DNA of 64,000 nt from CALMEC01 sp963706315 (GCA_963706315.1 CAVPMA010000013.1:201187-265186), one strand, 5' to 3'. Shown: positions 38,095 through 47,353, counted from the stretch's first letter. Notes: generated by a model not told the origin, from the letters alone. Numbers and translations: made by a program.

Positions 38095-40095
38095 TCAGCG
38101 CCCGGCCCCGTCGTGCACAGCTCGTGCCTTTCCACGGATCAGTTCGTGGAAGCGCTCGAAATCCGACTCGAGGGTGAGCCGTCCGAGCTTCGCGTACTCG
38201 AGCGCGACGCCCTTGACGAGGTGCTCCATCATGATCGTCCCGCCGTCCTCGGCGGCGAGGAACGCGGCGGCGAGGGACGCGTTGCGGATGCCTCCACCGG
38301 AGAGCTTGAACTGCGACGCGAGGAACGCCGGCTCGATGTCGGCCGCGAGCGGAGCCTTCTCGGGCAGGACCAGCTGCCAGATCCGCTCGCGGTCTTCGGG
38401 CTCGGGGAAGGGAAAGTCGATCACGAAGTCGAGGCGCCTGAGGAACGCCTCGTCGATGTTCTGCCGGAAGTTCGTCGCCAGGATCACCGCGCCGGAGTAC
38501 GACTCCATCTTTTGGAGCAGGTACGCGACCTCGATGTTCGCGTAGCGGTCGTGCGAGTCCGAGACCTCCGAGCGCTTTCCGAACAGGGCATCGGCCTCGT
38601 CGAAGAACAGGATCGCGTTCGAGCCCGACGCCGCGTCGAAGATCCGGTCGAGGTTCTTCTCGGTCTCCCCGATGTACTTCGAGACGATCGTCGCCAGGTC
38701 GATCCGGTAGAGGTCGAGACCCAGGTCATGGGCGAGGACCTGCCCGGCCATCGTCTTGCCGGTGCCGGACTCCCCGGCGAACAGCACCTTCAGCCCCTGG
38801 TTCTGGACGGTGCGCTCGAACCCCCACTCGGACAGCACGAGATCGCGGTGACGAAGGTAGGACGAGATCGAGTGCAGGACCTCCGTCGGCCGCTCGGGCA
38901 GCACGAGCTGGGACCAACCGAAGGCGGGCTCGAGCCGGGTGGCGAGCTCGCCGAGCCGAGTACTCGACGCGCGCCGTGCGCCGAGGTCGAGGTGCTCCCG
39001 TGTGGGCCCGTCGAGCCCTTCGACGGCGGCGGCGTTCCTGGCGACCTCCGCGGCGTCGGCAATCTGTCCGATGGAGAGTTGGAACTTCGCGGCGGCGTCC
39101 TCGACGTCGGCGGTTCCGGAGTGCGCCGCCCACGCCGCGCGGCGCTCCCCGTAGCCGGGCATCGGCGCCTCCACGACGAGAGCGGTGCGATCGCCGAGCG
39201 CGACGGCAGCTTCGCGCCTCGCGGCGATGAGGAGGGCCCTGCTGTCCTGGGTCGCCAACGCCCTGACGATCGAGCGCCGCTCGGCAGGCTCGAGACTCTC
39301 GAGCCCGTCGAACACGATTCGGCAGCCGTCGAGCGCCGCGGCGAGCGCCGCCTCACGGCCGAGATCGGCGTCACCGACGTCGGCGAGGTCGAAGACGAGC
39401 AGGGGGGTTCCGAGCGCGAGGGCGAGGATCGCGCCGGCGTCGGCGCCCACCACCAGGAGCGGCAGCTCCGTCTCGCACCGGATCAGCGCGCGGAGCTCCT
39501 CGACCACTCCGGCGCGTCCGGGGTCGTGGCTCGGGAGCGGCTGGCGGCGCATGCGCCCATCGCGGGCCGGCTCGTCGAGGTCTGCCCCCACGAGGAAGCC
39601 CGCCAGGCGGTCGGCCACCTTGATCGCACGGTCGGCGACCGGGGTCTGGTTGCGCTCGTCGATCAGCCGGATCGCGCCGCTCCGACGCAGCGGAGCCGAG
39701 TGGCCGAAGCGGGCGAGCACTTCTCCGGCGTCGACATCGTCCGACGTCAGCAGGCGGGCGACGAGCCCCGGGCTGGGGAGCTTGCGCGTGACATCGTCAT
39801 GGAGGTACGCGAACAGCCTGCCGTAGCGGGGGGAGAACTCCGGAGCCGCCGACAGCGCCAGCACAGCGGCGTCGAGCGCATCGAGGCCGAGGAGCTCCGC
39901 GGCGTGGCGCAGGCGGGCGTCGGGGTCGGGCGCGTCGGTCGTTCGAGCCATCGCGAGCGCCTGCTCGTCGGTGACGTACAGCCCCCGGAACGGGTCGATC
40001 GGGGTGGGGTCCGAGCTCGCGACCGCCTCGACCGCCAGGCGGATTCTCTCCGCGAGCGCCGCAAAGGTCGGAAAGCCTGTCTCAGGCGAGCTCAT
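38095..40095 (-). CDS. eCIS AAA+ ATPase (Cis15)
   Basis: 666 aa from ATG 40095. The C-terminal AAA+ module (about 400-640) has Walker A GESGTGKTMAG with K447, Walker B ILFFDEADALFG with D499 and E500, and arginine-finger region AFLRRLDFVIDFPFPEPEDR. The N-terminal half includes a second, degenerate P-loop-like domain (about 190-330) without a Walker lysine. This matches Pvc15-type ATPases, which are needed to load cargo or assemble particles. It overlaps the stop of the small DUF4157 gene by 14 bases and precedes the DUF4157-OmpA gene by 17 bases. Confidence 0.95.
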   Translation of the reverse strand: MSSPETGFPTFAALAERIRLAVEAVASSDPTPIDPFRGLYVTDEQALAMARTTDAPDPDARLRHAAELLGLDALDAAVLALSAAPEFSPRYGRLFAYLHDDVTRKLPSPGLVARLLTSDDVDAGEVLARFGHSAPLRRSGAIRLIDERNQTPVADRAIKVADRLAGFLVGADLDEPARDGRMRRQPLPSHDPGRAGVVEELRALIRCETELPLLVVGADAGAILALALGTPLLVFDLADVGDADLGREAALAAALDGCRIVFDGLESLEPAERRSIVRALATQDSRALLIAARREAAVALGDRTALVVEAPMPGYGERRAAWAAHSGTADVEDAAAKFQLSIGQIADAAEVARNAAAVEGLDGPTREHLDLGARRASSTRLGELATRLEPAFGWSQLVLPERPTEVLHSISSYLRHRDLVLSEWGFERTVQNQGLKVLFAGESGTGKTMAGQVLAHDLGLDLYRIDLATIVSKYIGETEKNLDRIFDAASGSNAILFFDEADALFGKRSEVSDSHDRYANIEVAYLLQKMESYSGAVILATNFRQNIDEAFLRRLDFVIDFPFPEPEDRERIWQLVLPEKAPLAADIEPAFLASQFKLSGGGIRNASLAAAFLAAEDGGTIMMEHLVKGVALEYAKLGRLTLESDFERFHELIRGKARAVHDGAGR

Positions 40096-40615
40096 CGGCC
40101 GTCCGGTCGGCCTCCGCCTCCATGCTGTCGCCCGGCTGCGTGACCGTCAGAGGTCCGCTCGTCGGCGCGCCGCGCTGTTGCACGACATGGGTCAACTCGT
40201 GCGCCAGCAGGCGGTCCCCGCCGGACGTCCCCGGTTGGTACTGGCCCTCCGCGAAGTAGAGGTCGCTGCCAGTCGTGAACGCGCGAGCCGAGACGGACCG
40301 CGCGAGCGTGTCGGCAGTGGAGTCCGTGTGTACTCGGACGTCGGAGAGGCTGTCGCCCAGCGGCTGGGAGAAGCGCGATGCCACGCCGCCGTCGAGTGTC
40401 TGCCCACTGCCGCGGGTGCGCGCGATCGTCGCCTCGACGTCGGGGTGGGCACGACCGTCGGGCAGGATGCCCGCGCCATCCCGTGCAAGCGCGGCGAAGG
40501 CCCGGTTGCCGACGCTCGAGGCAAGCCGCTCGGTGGGAGACTGCTCGTGCTCCGGCGCCTCGACCTCGTGGGTTCGAATGCGGTCGTGAAGCCGATCATG
40601 ACCGTGCTCGCCCAT
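40082..40615 (-). CDS. small DUF4157 (eCIS core) protein
   Basis: 177 aa. The N-terminus carries the putative cargo motif RLASSVGNRAFAALARDG (30-46). The DUF4157 domain spans about 85-177 with PLGDSLSDVRVHTDSTADTL, FTTGSDLYFAEGQYQPGT and the metal motif HELTH at 139-143, followed by EAEAD as a likely third ligand. The protein ends right after the domain, so it may be a bare processing peptidase or a chaperone for other cargo. It is the first gene of the minus-strand array and is divergent from the 1,308-aa gene. Confidence 0.93.
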   Translation of the reverse strand: MGEHGHDRLHDRIRTHEVEAPEHEQSPTERLASSVGNRAFAALARDGAGILPDGRAHPDVEATIARTRGSGQTLDGGVASRFSQPLGDSLSDVRVHTDSTADTLARSVSARAFTTGSDLYFAEGQYQPGTSGGDRLLAHELTHVVQQRGAPTSGPLTVTQPGDSMEAEADRTADELA

Positions 40616-40871
40616 GTGTCCTCCCGTTCGACGTCGTCGAGGATACGCCCGCGTCCAGGGGTCTGCGACCCGTCGCCGGGGACGGCATGGCTGCCCAAAC
40701 GGGCATCACGCCTCCCACGGCCGGCTCCGATGAGCGTGGTCCCACCACGTCGCGGGGGCCATCCCTTCCGGCGGGCAGGCCCATCTGCCCGAAAGGTTGC
40801 ACCCCCGATCCTCGGGCGCGGAACGGATCGAGGGGTACGATCTCGCACGTTCCGTCCGAGGAGGCCGGCGC
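40616..40871. promoter_or_regulatory. divergent promoter region of structural and cargo operons
   Basis: This 256-base region separates the two eCIS transcription units. It contains TGCCC-N4-GGGCA at 40692-40705 and CGGGCA-N8-TGCCCG at 40772-40791, two related inverted repeats in opposite orientation. GAGGAGG at 40858-40864 lies seven bases before a TTG at 40872 and fixes that start. No -35/-10 pair stands out in this GC-rich stretch. Confidence 0.45.
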
Positions 40872-43800
40872 TTGGCCGTAGCGGCATCCAGCCGTGAGCA
40901 CGAGCGGTATGCGGTGCGCAGCGAGCGCTCGCCCGGCCTGCCGCCCGTCGCAGGACCCCTGCCGGTCGGGGTGGGAAACCGCGCGTTCGCGGGGATGATC
41001 GCCCGGCGGGGGACCGGCGAGGGTGACACGCCGGCCCCGAGCGTGGGAGGCGCACTCGAGGGCAGCCTGCGGGCGCTGCTCGCCATGGACGGGCCAGTCC
41101 CCGGTGGTGAGCGGCCAGCCGCGGCGGACGTCACCGATCCGGGCGACGCAGCCGGGCGGGCCTCGCCGTCCGAGCCCGCCCGGGCCCAGCCCGCGGGCGG
41201 TGCCGCGGCCGCCACGGGAAGCGACCGGGGCACGGCGCTCGGCGACATCCCCCTCGCGGGCCTCGGCGACCCCGGTGTCCTCGACGGCCTCGCGAGCGGG
41301 GCGGGAACGGCGATGGAGGAGGCCGTCTCCCGCGCCGAGTCGGTCGTCGCCGGGGTCGAGGGCGCCGTCGCCGGAGGCGAGCCCGTGTTCTCCGGCGGTC
41401 TTCCGGCGGGCCTGGCGGACCTCGGGAGCGAGCAGGGCGCAGCAGGCCGGACCGGCGCCGGCCCGTCGGAGGCGCCCGCTCGAAGCGGAGTGACGGACCT
41501 CGGGAGCGAGAAGGCTGGGGCGGGCGGAGCCACTGCCGGCCCGTCCGAGGTGCCCGCGACCGCGGCCCGGGGGAACGCCCCCATGGAGTCGGCCGGCCCG
41601 TCCGGTTGCGGATGCGAGGACTGCGCCGATTGCGCCGGAGGCAGTGGGGCCGGCGTGATCGCCCGCAAGGCGAAGGCGGGTGGGATCACGCCCGTGCGTG
41701 GCCCGCCCCGAATCCAACGCGGACTGCTGGACGAGATCGGCGGGGCCGCGTCGTCGGCAGCCTCCGCAATCGGGGGAGCAGCATCCTCTGCAGCCTCTGG
41801 GGTGACCGGAGCCGCCTCATCGGCAGCGTCCGCGGTTGGCGGAGCGGTCGGTTCTGCCGTGTCGGCCGTCGGCGATGCCGCCTCCTCGGTGCTCCCGGGT
41901 GGGCTCGTGGAGATGATCAGCGGCCTCGCAGGGGCTGCGCGCTCGCGCATCGGGTCGCTGACGGGCCTGGAGGAGCAGGCGACAGGGGCGCAGGGGCAGA
42001 TCCAGCAGCAGGGCCAACAGGCCCGGCAGGAGGCCGAGCATCAGGTCGAGCGCGGCCGGGAGCAGAGCGGCCAGGCCGAGAGCCAGGCCCGCGAGACCGC
42101 GACCCACGTCGAGCAGCAGACCCAGGAGAAGCGCGACCAGGCCGAGACCGTGGCCGGTCGGATGAACGGCATCGGCGGGCTCATCGGCCCCGCCCTCGAC
42201 CCAGGTGGAGGCCTTGTCGCCCCGCCGGCCGCTCGCGAGCTTGGTCAGCGCCTGGCCGGCGTAGCGCAGGGCCTGCCCGGCGAGGCCGCGCGGGCGGCCG
42301 GAGCCGGTGATCTTCCGGCGGCAGTTCAGGACGGGCAGAAGGCCGGGCCCACCGAGAACTGGGACTGTACCGCCTCCGAGGTCATGCGGACTGTGAGCAA
42401 CCTCGGCGAAGGCATGGGTCGCCGCGCCGAGTCGCTCGGCAAGCGCATCCTCGGCGAGGAAGGCTACGCACGGCTCATGGCCTTCGGCGGGCAGGTCTCC
42501 CAGGGCGTCAGGAACGCGGCCGCCGCGGTGCGCCGCACGGCGGGAGAGATCGCCGGACGCGTGCAGGCGTGGTGGCAGCGTACGACCGGCCCGATCGCCG
42601 AGCGGGCACGGCAGGCGCGGGAACGCCTGGGCAAGGTGTGGCAGGGGATCACCCAAGGCGTGCGAGGTTGGGTCGACCGGCGGTGGGGTGAGCTCAGCCG
42701 CAACTGGGAGCGGATCAAGACGGCGGTCGTGCCGCGCCTCGAGGCCGCCGTGAAGGGCGTCAAGGAGTTCGTCGGGGGGACGGTCGAGCGAGCCCGCGCG
42801 GCGGCCGGACGGTTCTGGGACATGCTGCCTGGCCCCGTGAAGTCCATCGTGACCGGCGTCGGCGTGGCGGTCGTCGGGCCGGCGGCCCTGGTCATGGAGG
42901 GCGCCCGCCGCCTCGGCCAGTTCGTGAGCGACCACAAGGGTCAGATCCTCGGCGCCCTTCGAGCTGCGGGTGACCGCTTCATGCAGGACGTCGCGAGGGC
43001 GTGGAACGGGGCGAAGGAGGTCCTCTCAGCCGTCTGGACCAAGGTGCGCGAATGGGGGAGCCAGATCGGATCGGCGATCCGGGACAACGCCCGCGCCCTC
43101 TACACCGCCGCGGACGAGGCGACGGGCGGTTGGCTCAGCAAGATCCGTGACGCCCTGAGCGCGAAGGGCCCGAGCATCCGCGACGACGTTTGCGCCCTCC
43201 TCGGGGAGGCAACCGGCCCGTGCATCAGGAGCGCCCTCCCCAAGCACGGCGACTTCGCGGAGGCGAGCCTCTCCGGGGACCTGACCGTGCCCATCGAGGG
43301 CGTGCCCGTCAAGCTCGCCGCGGGCGCGAAGGTGAACATCGCCGGCGACACCTCGGGCGCGGCGCCCGGGGCGAACCGACCGTCGGCGGCGAGTTACACC
43401 GCGACGATCTCCGGGGAGGGATCCCTCTCGGTCGCCGCCGCGCTCTCGGGCGGCGGGGGGGGCGGCGGCGGCCAGGGAGGAGGCAAGGTGGGCGTCAGCG
43501 TCGACCTTCCGCAGGGTGGCAAGGCGAAGTTATGGGAGCGCCTGACCGGTGGCCCCGCCCCGGCGACGCCGGCGACCGGCCAGCCCGCCGCGCAGGGCGT
43601 GCCCGGCCGGCCGGGCACGGCAGCGCCGAGCGGTCAGCCGGCAACCACCGGGCCGACGTCGCCACTCGCCAACACCCAGGTCGGCCCGTCCGCGAAACCC
43701 GGCACGTCGCCACTCGCCAACACCCAGGTCGGCCCGGCCGCGAAGCCCGGCGCGCCCGCCCAGCAGCCCGGCGCGCCCGCCCAGCAGCCCGGCGCGCCCG

Positions 43801-44798
43801 CCCAGCAGCCGGGCGCGCAGGCGGCGCCGTCCGGCGGAGCCTCCGCGGAGGGCTCGGTCGAGGCCGGGCTCAAGGGCTCGGCCGAGGCCGTCTACACCTT
43901 CACTGCCGATGCCAAGGACCAGGCCAGCTGCCGCGGGCTCGGCGGGCTGAGCACCCTGCTCGTCGCGGCCGGTGCGTCGGCGGCGACCTCGCAGCTGCCG
44001 CCGCCGTTCAGCCTCGGCGGCTCCGGCGATCTGTCGATGAGCTCGTTCGCCGACCAGCTCACCTCGATGAAGATGACGTTCGCCCAGTTCGGCGGCCTCA
44101 CCGTCGACCTCAAGCAGGAGGGCATCGGGAGCCTGAAGATCGCCGCGAGCGCAGAGCGCGGGGTGACCCTCGAGACGGGGAAGGAAGACACCGGCGACGC
44201 ATCGATCAGCGCCTCGATCTTCACCGCCCTGAGCGGCTCGCTCGGCGGGGAGCTCGGTGTGGGCCCGCTCTCGGGCATCGGCGGCAGCATCGGCGGAGGC
44301 GGACGCCTGTTCGCCAGCCTCAAGTACATCCCATCGAAGGACACCATCAAGACGATCGACGCCGGTGCGAGCATCACCGCAAGCGTCTCGCTGAACAACG
44401 TCCAGAGCCTCATCGGCGCGCTCCCCGGCCCGGTCGCGGCGGAGGCCAGGCAGGCCCTCGAGCCGTACCTGGGCGCACATGGGAATGCCAGCGTCGAGGG
44501 CAGCGCGACGTTCAAGGTCAGCAACCTTCAGCAACTGGTCGTGGAGCTCGACGGCTACTTCGCGAACCCCGATGCCGTGACCCTGGACGGCGTCTACCAG
44601 CGCGTCTCCCGGCACCTGGCCAACAACAACGAGCTCAAGATCAAGGTCGAGTTGACCGCACGCACCCGCCTCGTCGGGGTCTCGGTGAGCGCCTCTGAAT
44701 CCGGGGGCGTCGGCGGAAGCGTTTCCGCATCCCTCGACTCCGGCCAGAAGATCACGCTCGTCGACCGCACGTTCAGCAACCTTCGCCTCGCAGCATGA
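40872..44798 (+). CDS. 1,308-aa putative eCIS cargo protein
   Basis: Start TTG 40872, chosen because GAGGAGG lies seven bases upstream; an upstream TTG at 40797 lacks a spaced Shine-Dalgarno sequence. The cargo motif LPVGVGNRAFAGMIARRG is at about 29-46. Then come a Gly/Pro linker, a Cys knot GCGCEDCADCAGG (about 246), an Ala/Ser repeat (GGAASSAASA units, about 290-340), a Gln-rich coiled coil (about 370-425) and a long amphipathic helical region with WWQRT, WDMLPGPVKS and VGVAVVGPAALVM (about 540-720). A Pro-rich repeat linker (about 900-990) leads to a beta-rich C-terminal domain (about 1000-1308). No enzyme motif is visible. The helical part could insert into membranes. It shares ATGA with the next gene. 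Confidence 0.8.
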   Translation: MAVAASSREHERYAVRSERSPGLPPVAGPLPVGVGNRAFAGMIARRGTGEGDTPAPSVGGALEGSLRALLAMDGPVPGGERPAAADVTDPGDAAGRASPSEPARAQPAGGAAAATGSDRGTALGDIPLAGLGDPGVLDGLASGAGTAMEEAVSRAESVVAGVEGAVAGGEPVFSGGLPAGLADLGSEQGAAGRTGAGPSEAPARSGVTDLGSEKAGAGGATAGPSEVPATAARGNAPMESAGPSGCGCEDCADCAGGSGAGVIARKAKAGGITPVRGPPRIQRGLLDEIGGAASSAASAIGGAASSAASGVTGAASSAASAVGGAVGSAVSAVGDAASSVLPGGLVEMISGLAGAARSRIGSLTGLEEQATGAQGQIQQQGQQARQEAEHQVERGREQSGQAESQARETATHVEQQTQEKRDQAETVAGRMNGIGGLIGPALDPGGGLVAPPAARELGQRLAGVAQGLPGEAARAAGAGDLPAAVQDGQKAGPTENWDCTASEVMRTVSNLGEGMGRRAESLGKRILGEEGYARLMAFGGQVSQGVRNAAAAVRRTAGEIAGRVQAWWQRTTGPIAERARQARERLGKVWQGITQGVRGWVDRRWGELSRNWERIKTAVVPRLEAAVKGVKEFVGGTVERARAAAGRFWDMLPGPVKSIVTGVGVAVVGPAALVMEGARRLGQFVSDHKGQILGALRAAGDRFMQDVARAWNGAKEVLSAVWTKVREWGSQIGSAIRDNARALYTAADEATGGWLSKIRDALSAKGPSIRDDVCALLGEATGPCIRSALPKHGDFAEASLSGDLTVPIEGVPVKLAAGAKVNIAGDTSGAAPGANRPSAASYTATISGEGSLSVAAALSGGGGGGGGQGGGKVGVSVDLPQGGKAKLWERLTGGPAPATPATGQPAAQGVPGRPGTAAPSGQPATTGPTSPLANTQVGPSAKPGTSPLANTQVGPAAKPGAPAQQPGAPAQQPGAPAQQPGAQAAPSGGASAEGSVEAGLKGSAEAVYTFTADAKDQASCRGLGGLSTLLVAAGASAATSQLPPPFSLGGSGDLSMSSFADQLTSMKMTFAQFGGLTVDLKQEGIGSLKIAASAERGVTLETGKEDTGDASISASIFTALSGSLGGELGVGPLSGIGGSIGGGGRLFASLKYIPSKDTIKTIDAGASITASVSLNNVQSLIGALPGPVAAEARQALEPYLGAHGNASVEGSATFKVSNLQQLVVELDGYFANPDAVTLDGVYQRVSRHLANNNELKIKVELTARTRLVGVSVSASESGGVGGSVSASLDSGQKITLVDRTFSNLRLAA
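43659..43817 (+). repeat. coding tandem repeats (2 x 48 bases, 3 x 21 bases)
   Basis: Inside the 1,308-aa gene, a 48-base unit occurs twice (43659-43754; encodes PLANTQVGP blocks). It is followed by three identical 21-base units at 43755-43817 (encode PAQQPGA). They form a flexible linker and are likely prone to copy-number change. Confidence 0.9.
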
Positions 44799-46153
44799 CC
44801 TGCCGGGTTCGAGCGTCGGCGGGTAACGGCTCGCGAACGGCGTCCCTCCTTGACCCTCCGAGGACCCGCTGTGATCATCGTCCCGTGGCGGTGCTGGAGC
44901 GAGAGCGTGCGCGGCGCGGGAGCACACCGCCAGCCACCGGTCCGAGCCCGGATCATTCCCTTCGGGCTACCGGGGTTCTCGGGCTGCAGCGCACGATCGG
45001 CAACGCGGCGGTTGCGCGGCTGCTCGAGTCCGAACGGACCGAGCGAGGAGAGCGGCCTGAGCAGCCTCCCCCCGGGGGGCGGGCCACGTCCGCCGGTCTG
45101 CTGCGGCACGGGTCGAAGGGTGATGCCGTCAAACGGGCGCAGGAGCAGCTCAACGATCTCGGGGCGTCTCCCCAGCTCGATCCGGACGGAGACTTCGGCA
45201 GCCGGACCGAGTCGGCCGTACGGACGTTCCAGGCGGCGCACAACCTGCGCCCCGACGGGATCATCGGGGAGTTCACCTCGACGATGCTCACCAACGAGCA
45301 TGCCCTGCACGGCGAGCGCGGCAGGAGCCAGCCCTGCCACACCCCCGACGACCCGGGTCCGGACACCGGGTTCGACGATGGGCCCGGCGGAGAGCCCCGG
45401 GCAGTGACCGGCCCGAAGGATCGCGTCGGCGACGGTCCCGCGGGCGACGAGAAGGTCATCGTCCGGCTCAGCGTCGAGACCGATCCGGCCAAGAAGAAGT
45501 CCGATGACGCCGAGGCCGCGGCCTTTGGCGGTGCCCAGGAGACCGCGCTCACGATCGCCGCCCTCGACGCGGTCCTCGCGAAGCACCCCAAGATCTCGAC
45601 CCTGGGCCTGCTGTCACACGGGACCCCCGAAGGGAAGATCTTCATCGGCAACCAGCTGGTGAGCTTGGGCGAGCTCGCCGCCCAGTTGAAGGCGCGATCC
45701 GGCGGCGCGATCGGGAGCATCGTGTTCCTGGGCTGCAGCGTCGGCAACGACAAGGCCGGACTGGGCGACATCAAGGCGAGGCTCGGAGCGAAGAACAGCG
45801 AGGGCGCGAGCTGCAACCTCAGGACGCTGTCGGCGCCACCTGTTCCGGACGGCAAGGGCAAGCCGCTGCTCTCGGTGGCCGAGATCCGCGCCGCCGGCTC
45901 GCCCGACCCTGCGGAGGCCATCCGCAAGAACGCCAAGGCCGCGCTCGGCAGCGCATCCCGGACGGGTTGCATCTTCGGGTTCTCCCCTGCGGAGTCGATC
46001 GACTCGGTCCCCGACGAGAAGGTCTTCAAGGCCTACGACGAACACAAGGGCGTGCTCACGGCCAAGTTCACGACCACCGGCGAGACCTGTTACGAGAACC
46101 TGAAGTACGACAAGCCCGACGACATCTCCGGCTGCAAGCGCGTCCAGGCATGA
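44795..46153 (+). CDS. putative cargo: peptidoglycan-binding domain plus clan-CD/DUF4347-like peptidase domain
   Basis: 452 aa from ATG 44795, which overlaps the previous stop as ATGA; GTG 44885 is an alternative. The cargo motif GLQRTIGNAAVARLL is at 63-77. A PG_binding_1 domain spans 102-165 (LRHGSKGDAVKRAQEQLNDL, GSRTESAVRTFQAAHN). The C-terminal domain (about 220-440) has a strand-loop LGLLSHGTPEG with H275 and IVFLGCSVGND with C314. This H...C order after buried strands matches clan CD cysteine peptidases, and the spacing resembles DUF4347. It would be a protease effector targeted to the wall. The catalytic assignment is inferred; the remaining sequence is hydrophilic with no signal peptide. 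Confidence 0.78.
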   Translation: MTCRVRASAGNGSRTASLLDPPRTRCDHRPVAVLERERARRGSTPPATGPSPDHSLRATGVLGLQRTIGNAAVARLLESERTERGERPEQPPPGGRATSAGLLRHGSKGDAVKRAQEQLNDLGASPQLDPDGDFGSRTESAVRTFQAAHNLRPDGIIGEFTSTMLTNEHALHGERGRSQPCHTPDDPGPDTGFDDGPGGEPRAVTGPKDRVGDGPAGDEKVIVRLSVETDPAKKKSDDAEAAAFGGAQETALTIAALDAVLAKHPKISTLGLLSHGTPEGKIFIGNQLVSLGELAAQLKARSGGAIGSIVFLGCSVGNDKAGLGDIKARLGAKNSEGASCNLRTLSAPPVPDGKGKPLLSVAEIRAAGSPDPAEAIRKNAKAALGSASRTGCIFGFSPAESIDSVPDEKVFKAYDEHKGVLTAKFTTTGETCYENLKYDKPDDISGCKRVQA

Positions 46154-46186
46154 ACGAGGAGCGCGAGGCGTGATTGCGAGGCAAGA

Positions 46187-47299
46187 GTGAGCAGCATGGC
46201 ACGGCGTCGCAGACGAGCATCTCGGGCACGGCCCGATCCGCCGACGACGCAGCGGCTCGACACCCCCGATCCACGGGAGGCGATCGTGCGCCTCCAGCGG
46301 GCGGCGGGTAACCGGGCCGTCGCCCGATTCGTCCCCACGGGCGCAAGGGATGAGCACGATATCGATCCACGATGGCGGCCCCCGGGGGCAGGTCGCCGCC
46401 TCGAGCCTGAGGAGCGAGCCCCGGCCGAGGCGCTCACCGGCCATGATCTGAGCGACGTGCGGCTCCACACCGGCGAGGAGGCCGGGCGGCTTGCTGGCGC
46501 ACAAGGCGCACGGGCGATCGCCGTCGGCGGGGACATCGCCCTGGCCACCGGCGCGTACCAGCCGGGGACGGTCGACGGCGACCGGCTGATCCTCCACGAG
46601 CTCCTGCACGTCGGCCAGCAGGCCGACGCGCTCGACGACGGCACAACGCCCGGCGCGCCCGCCCCGCCGGAACAGGAGGCCACGAAGGTGGCGGCGGCGC
46701 CCGACCTCGCCCCTGACGGGATCCTGCAGACAGCGGCGCCCGGGGTCCCCCAACTGCAGGTCGAGCAGGAGACCCAGCTGGAATGGGATCGCATCGCCCG
46801 CCTGTTCGAGAAGTCCGACGACCGGCCCGGACCGGTGCACCTCGCCGAAGGCCTGCTGGAGACGCTCCAGAAGGCCCACGACCTCCTCGGGAAGACCGAG
46901 ACCATGCCGAAGGAGACAGGTCCAAGGCAGCGGATACGCGACGGTCGCGCCGCGATGCAGCGCATCGCAAACGATGTCGCCGAGCTCGTCGGCGGGATCG
47001 AGCCGGATACGTTGCGCGAAATCGTCGCCGGGCTGGAGGAAGCGGTCGACGGGCTCCACCGCCTCGAGCGGATGAAGGACCTCCGCCGCGACGGACGCGC
47101 CGCCGGGCAGTCGTTCGACCGGCTGTTCCAGGGTCTCGGCAAGGTTGGCGACCGTGTGCCGAGCGGCCGCTGGCAGGGAGAGCTCCGCCTGCTGGAGCGG
47201 CTGCGCGGCCTGTATCCGGAGCTCTTCGCGGCGCTCGCCAAGAGCGCCGGGCGCGGATCAGCGAACGGCGCCGCCGCAGGCGGGGAGTCCGACGCGTGA
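46187..47299 (+). CDS. DUF4157 (eCIS core) protein with helical C-terminus
   Basis: 370 aa from GTG 46187 (ATG 46196 is close behind). The cargo motif VRLQRAAGNRAVARFV is at 34-49. The DUF4157 domain spans about 78-160: ALTGHDLSDVRLHTGEEAG, IAVGGDIALATGAYQPGT and the metal motif HELLH at 137-141. The rest (about 190-370) is a helical bundle rich in charged residues (EGLLETLQKAHDLLGK, EELVGGIEPDTLREIVAGLE-like turns) with no known catalytic motif. It lies between the clan-CD-like cargo and the FHA gene. The DUF4157 part could process or dock cargo. Confidence 0.88.
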   Translation: MSSMARRRRRASRARPDPPTTQRLDTPDPREAIVRLQRAAGNRAVARFVPTGARDEHDIDPRWRPPGAGRRLEPEERAPAEALTGHDLSDVRLHTGEEAGRLAGAQGARAIAVGGDIALATGAYQPGTVDGDRLILHELLHVGQQADALDDGTTPGAPAPPEQEATKVAAAPDLAPDGILQTAAPGVPQLQVEQETQLEWDRIARLFEKSDDRPGPVHLAEGLLETLQKAHDLLGKTETMPKETGPRQRIRDGRAAMQRIANDVAELVGGIEPDTLREIVAGLEEAVDGLHRLERMKDLRRDGRAAGQSFDRLFQGLGKVGDRVPSGRWQGELRLLERLRGLYPELFAALAKSAGRGSANGAAAGGESDA

Positions 47300-47353
47300 T
47301 GGCCTGGTCCAGTGGGGATAGACTTGCCGTGATCACGAGCAGACGGGACGCTC

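Noticed and set aside
38113..40143. 676-codon open frame on the plus strand
   Set aside because: Antisense of the AAA+ ATPase gene, with no recognisable motif and repetitive Glu/Arg/Gly composition.
10266..40615. Prophage or type VI secretion system
   Set aside because: No capsid, terminase, portal or integrase genes and no TssJ/L/M membrane complex; gene content and order fit an eCIS.
43659..43817. CRISPR-like repeat array
   Set aside because: Units are directly tandem, without spacers, in frame and inside a coding region; they encode PLANTQVGP and PAQQPGA linkers.
40872..44798. DUF4157 domain in the 1,308-aa protein
   Set aside because: Only the N-terminal motif is shared; no HExxH motif and no DUF4157 landmarks are present.
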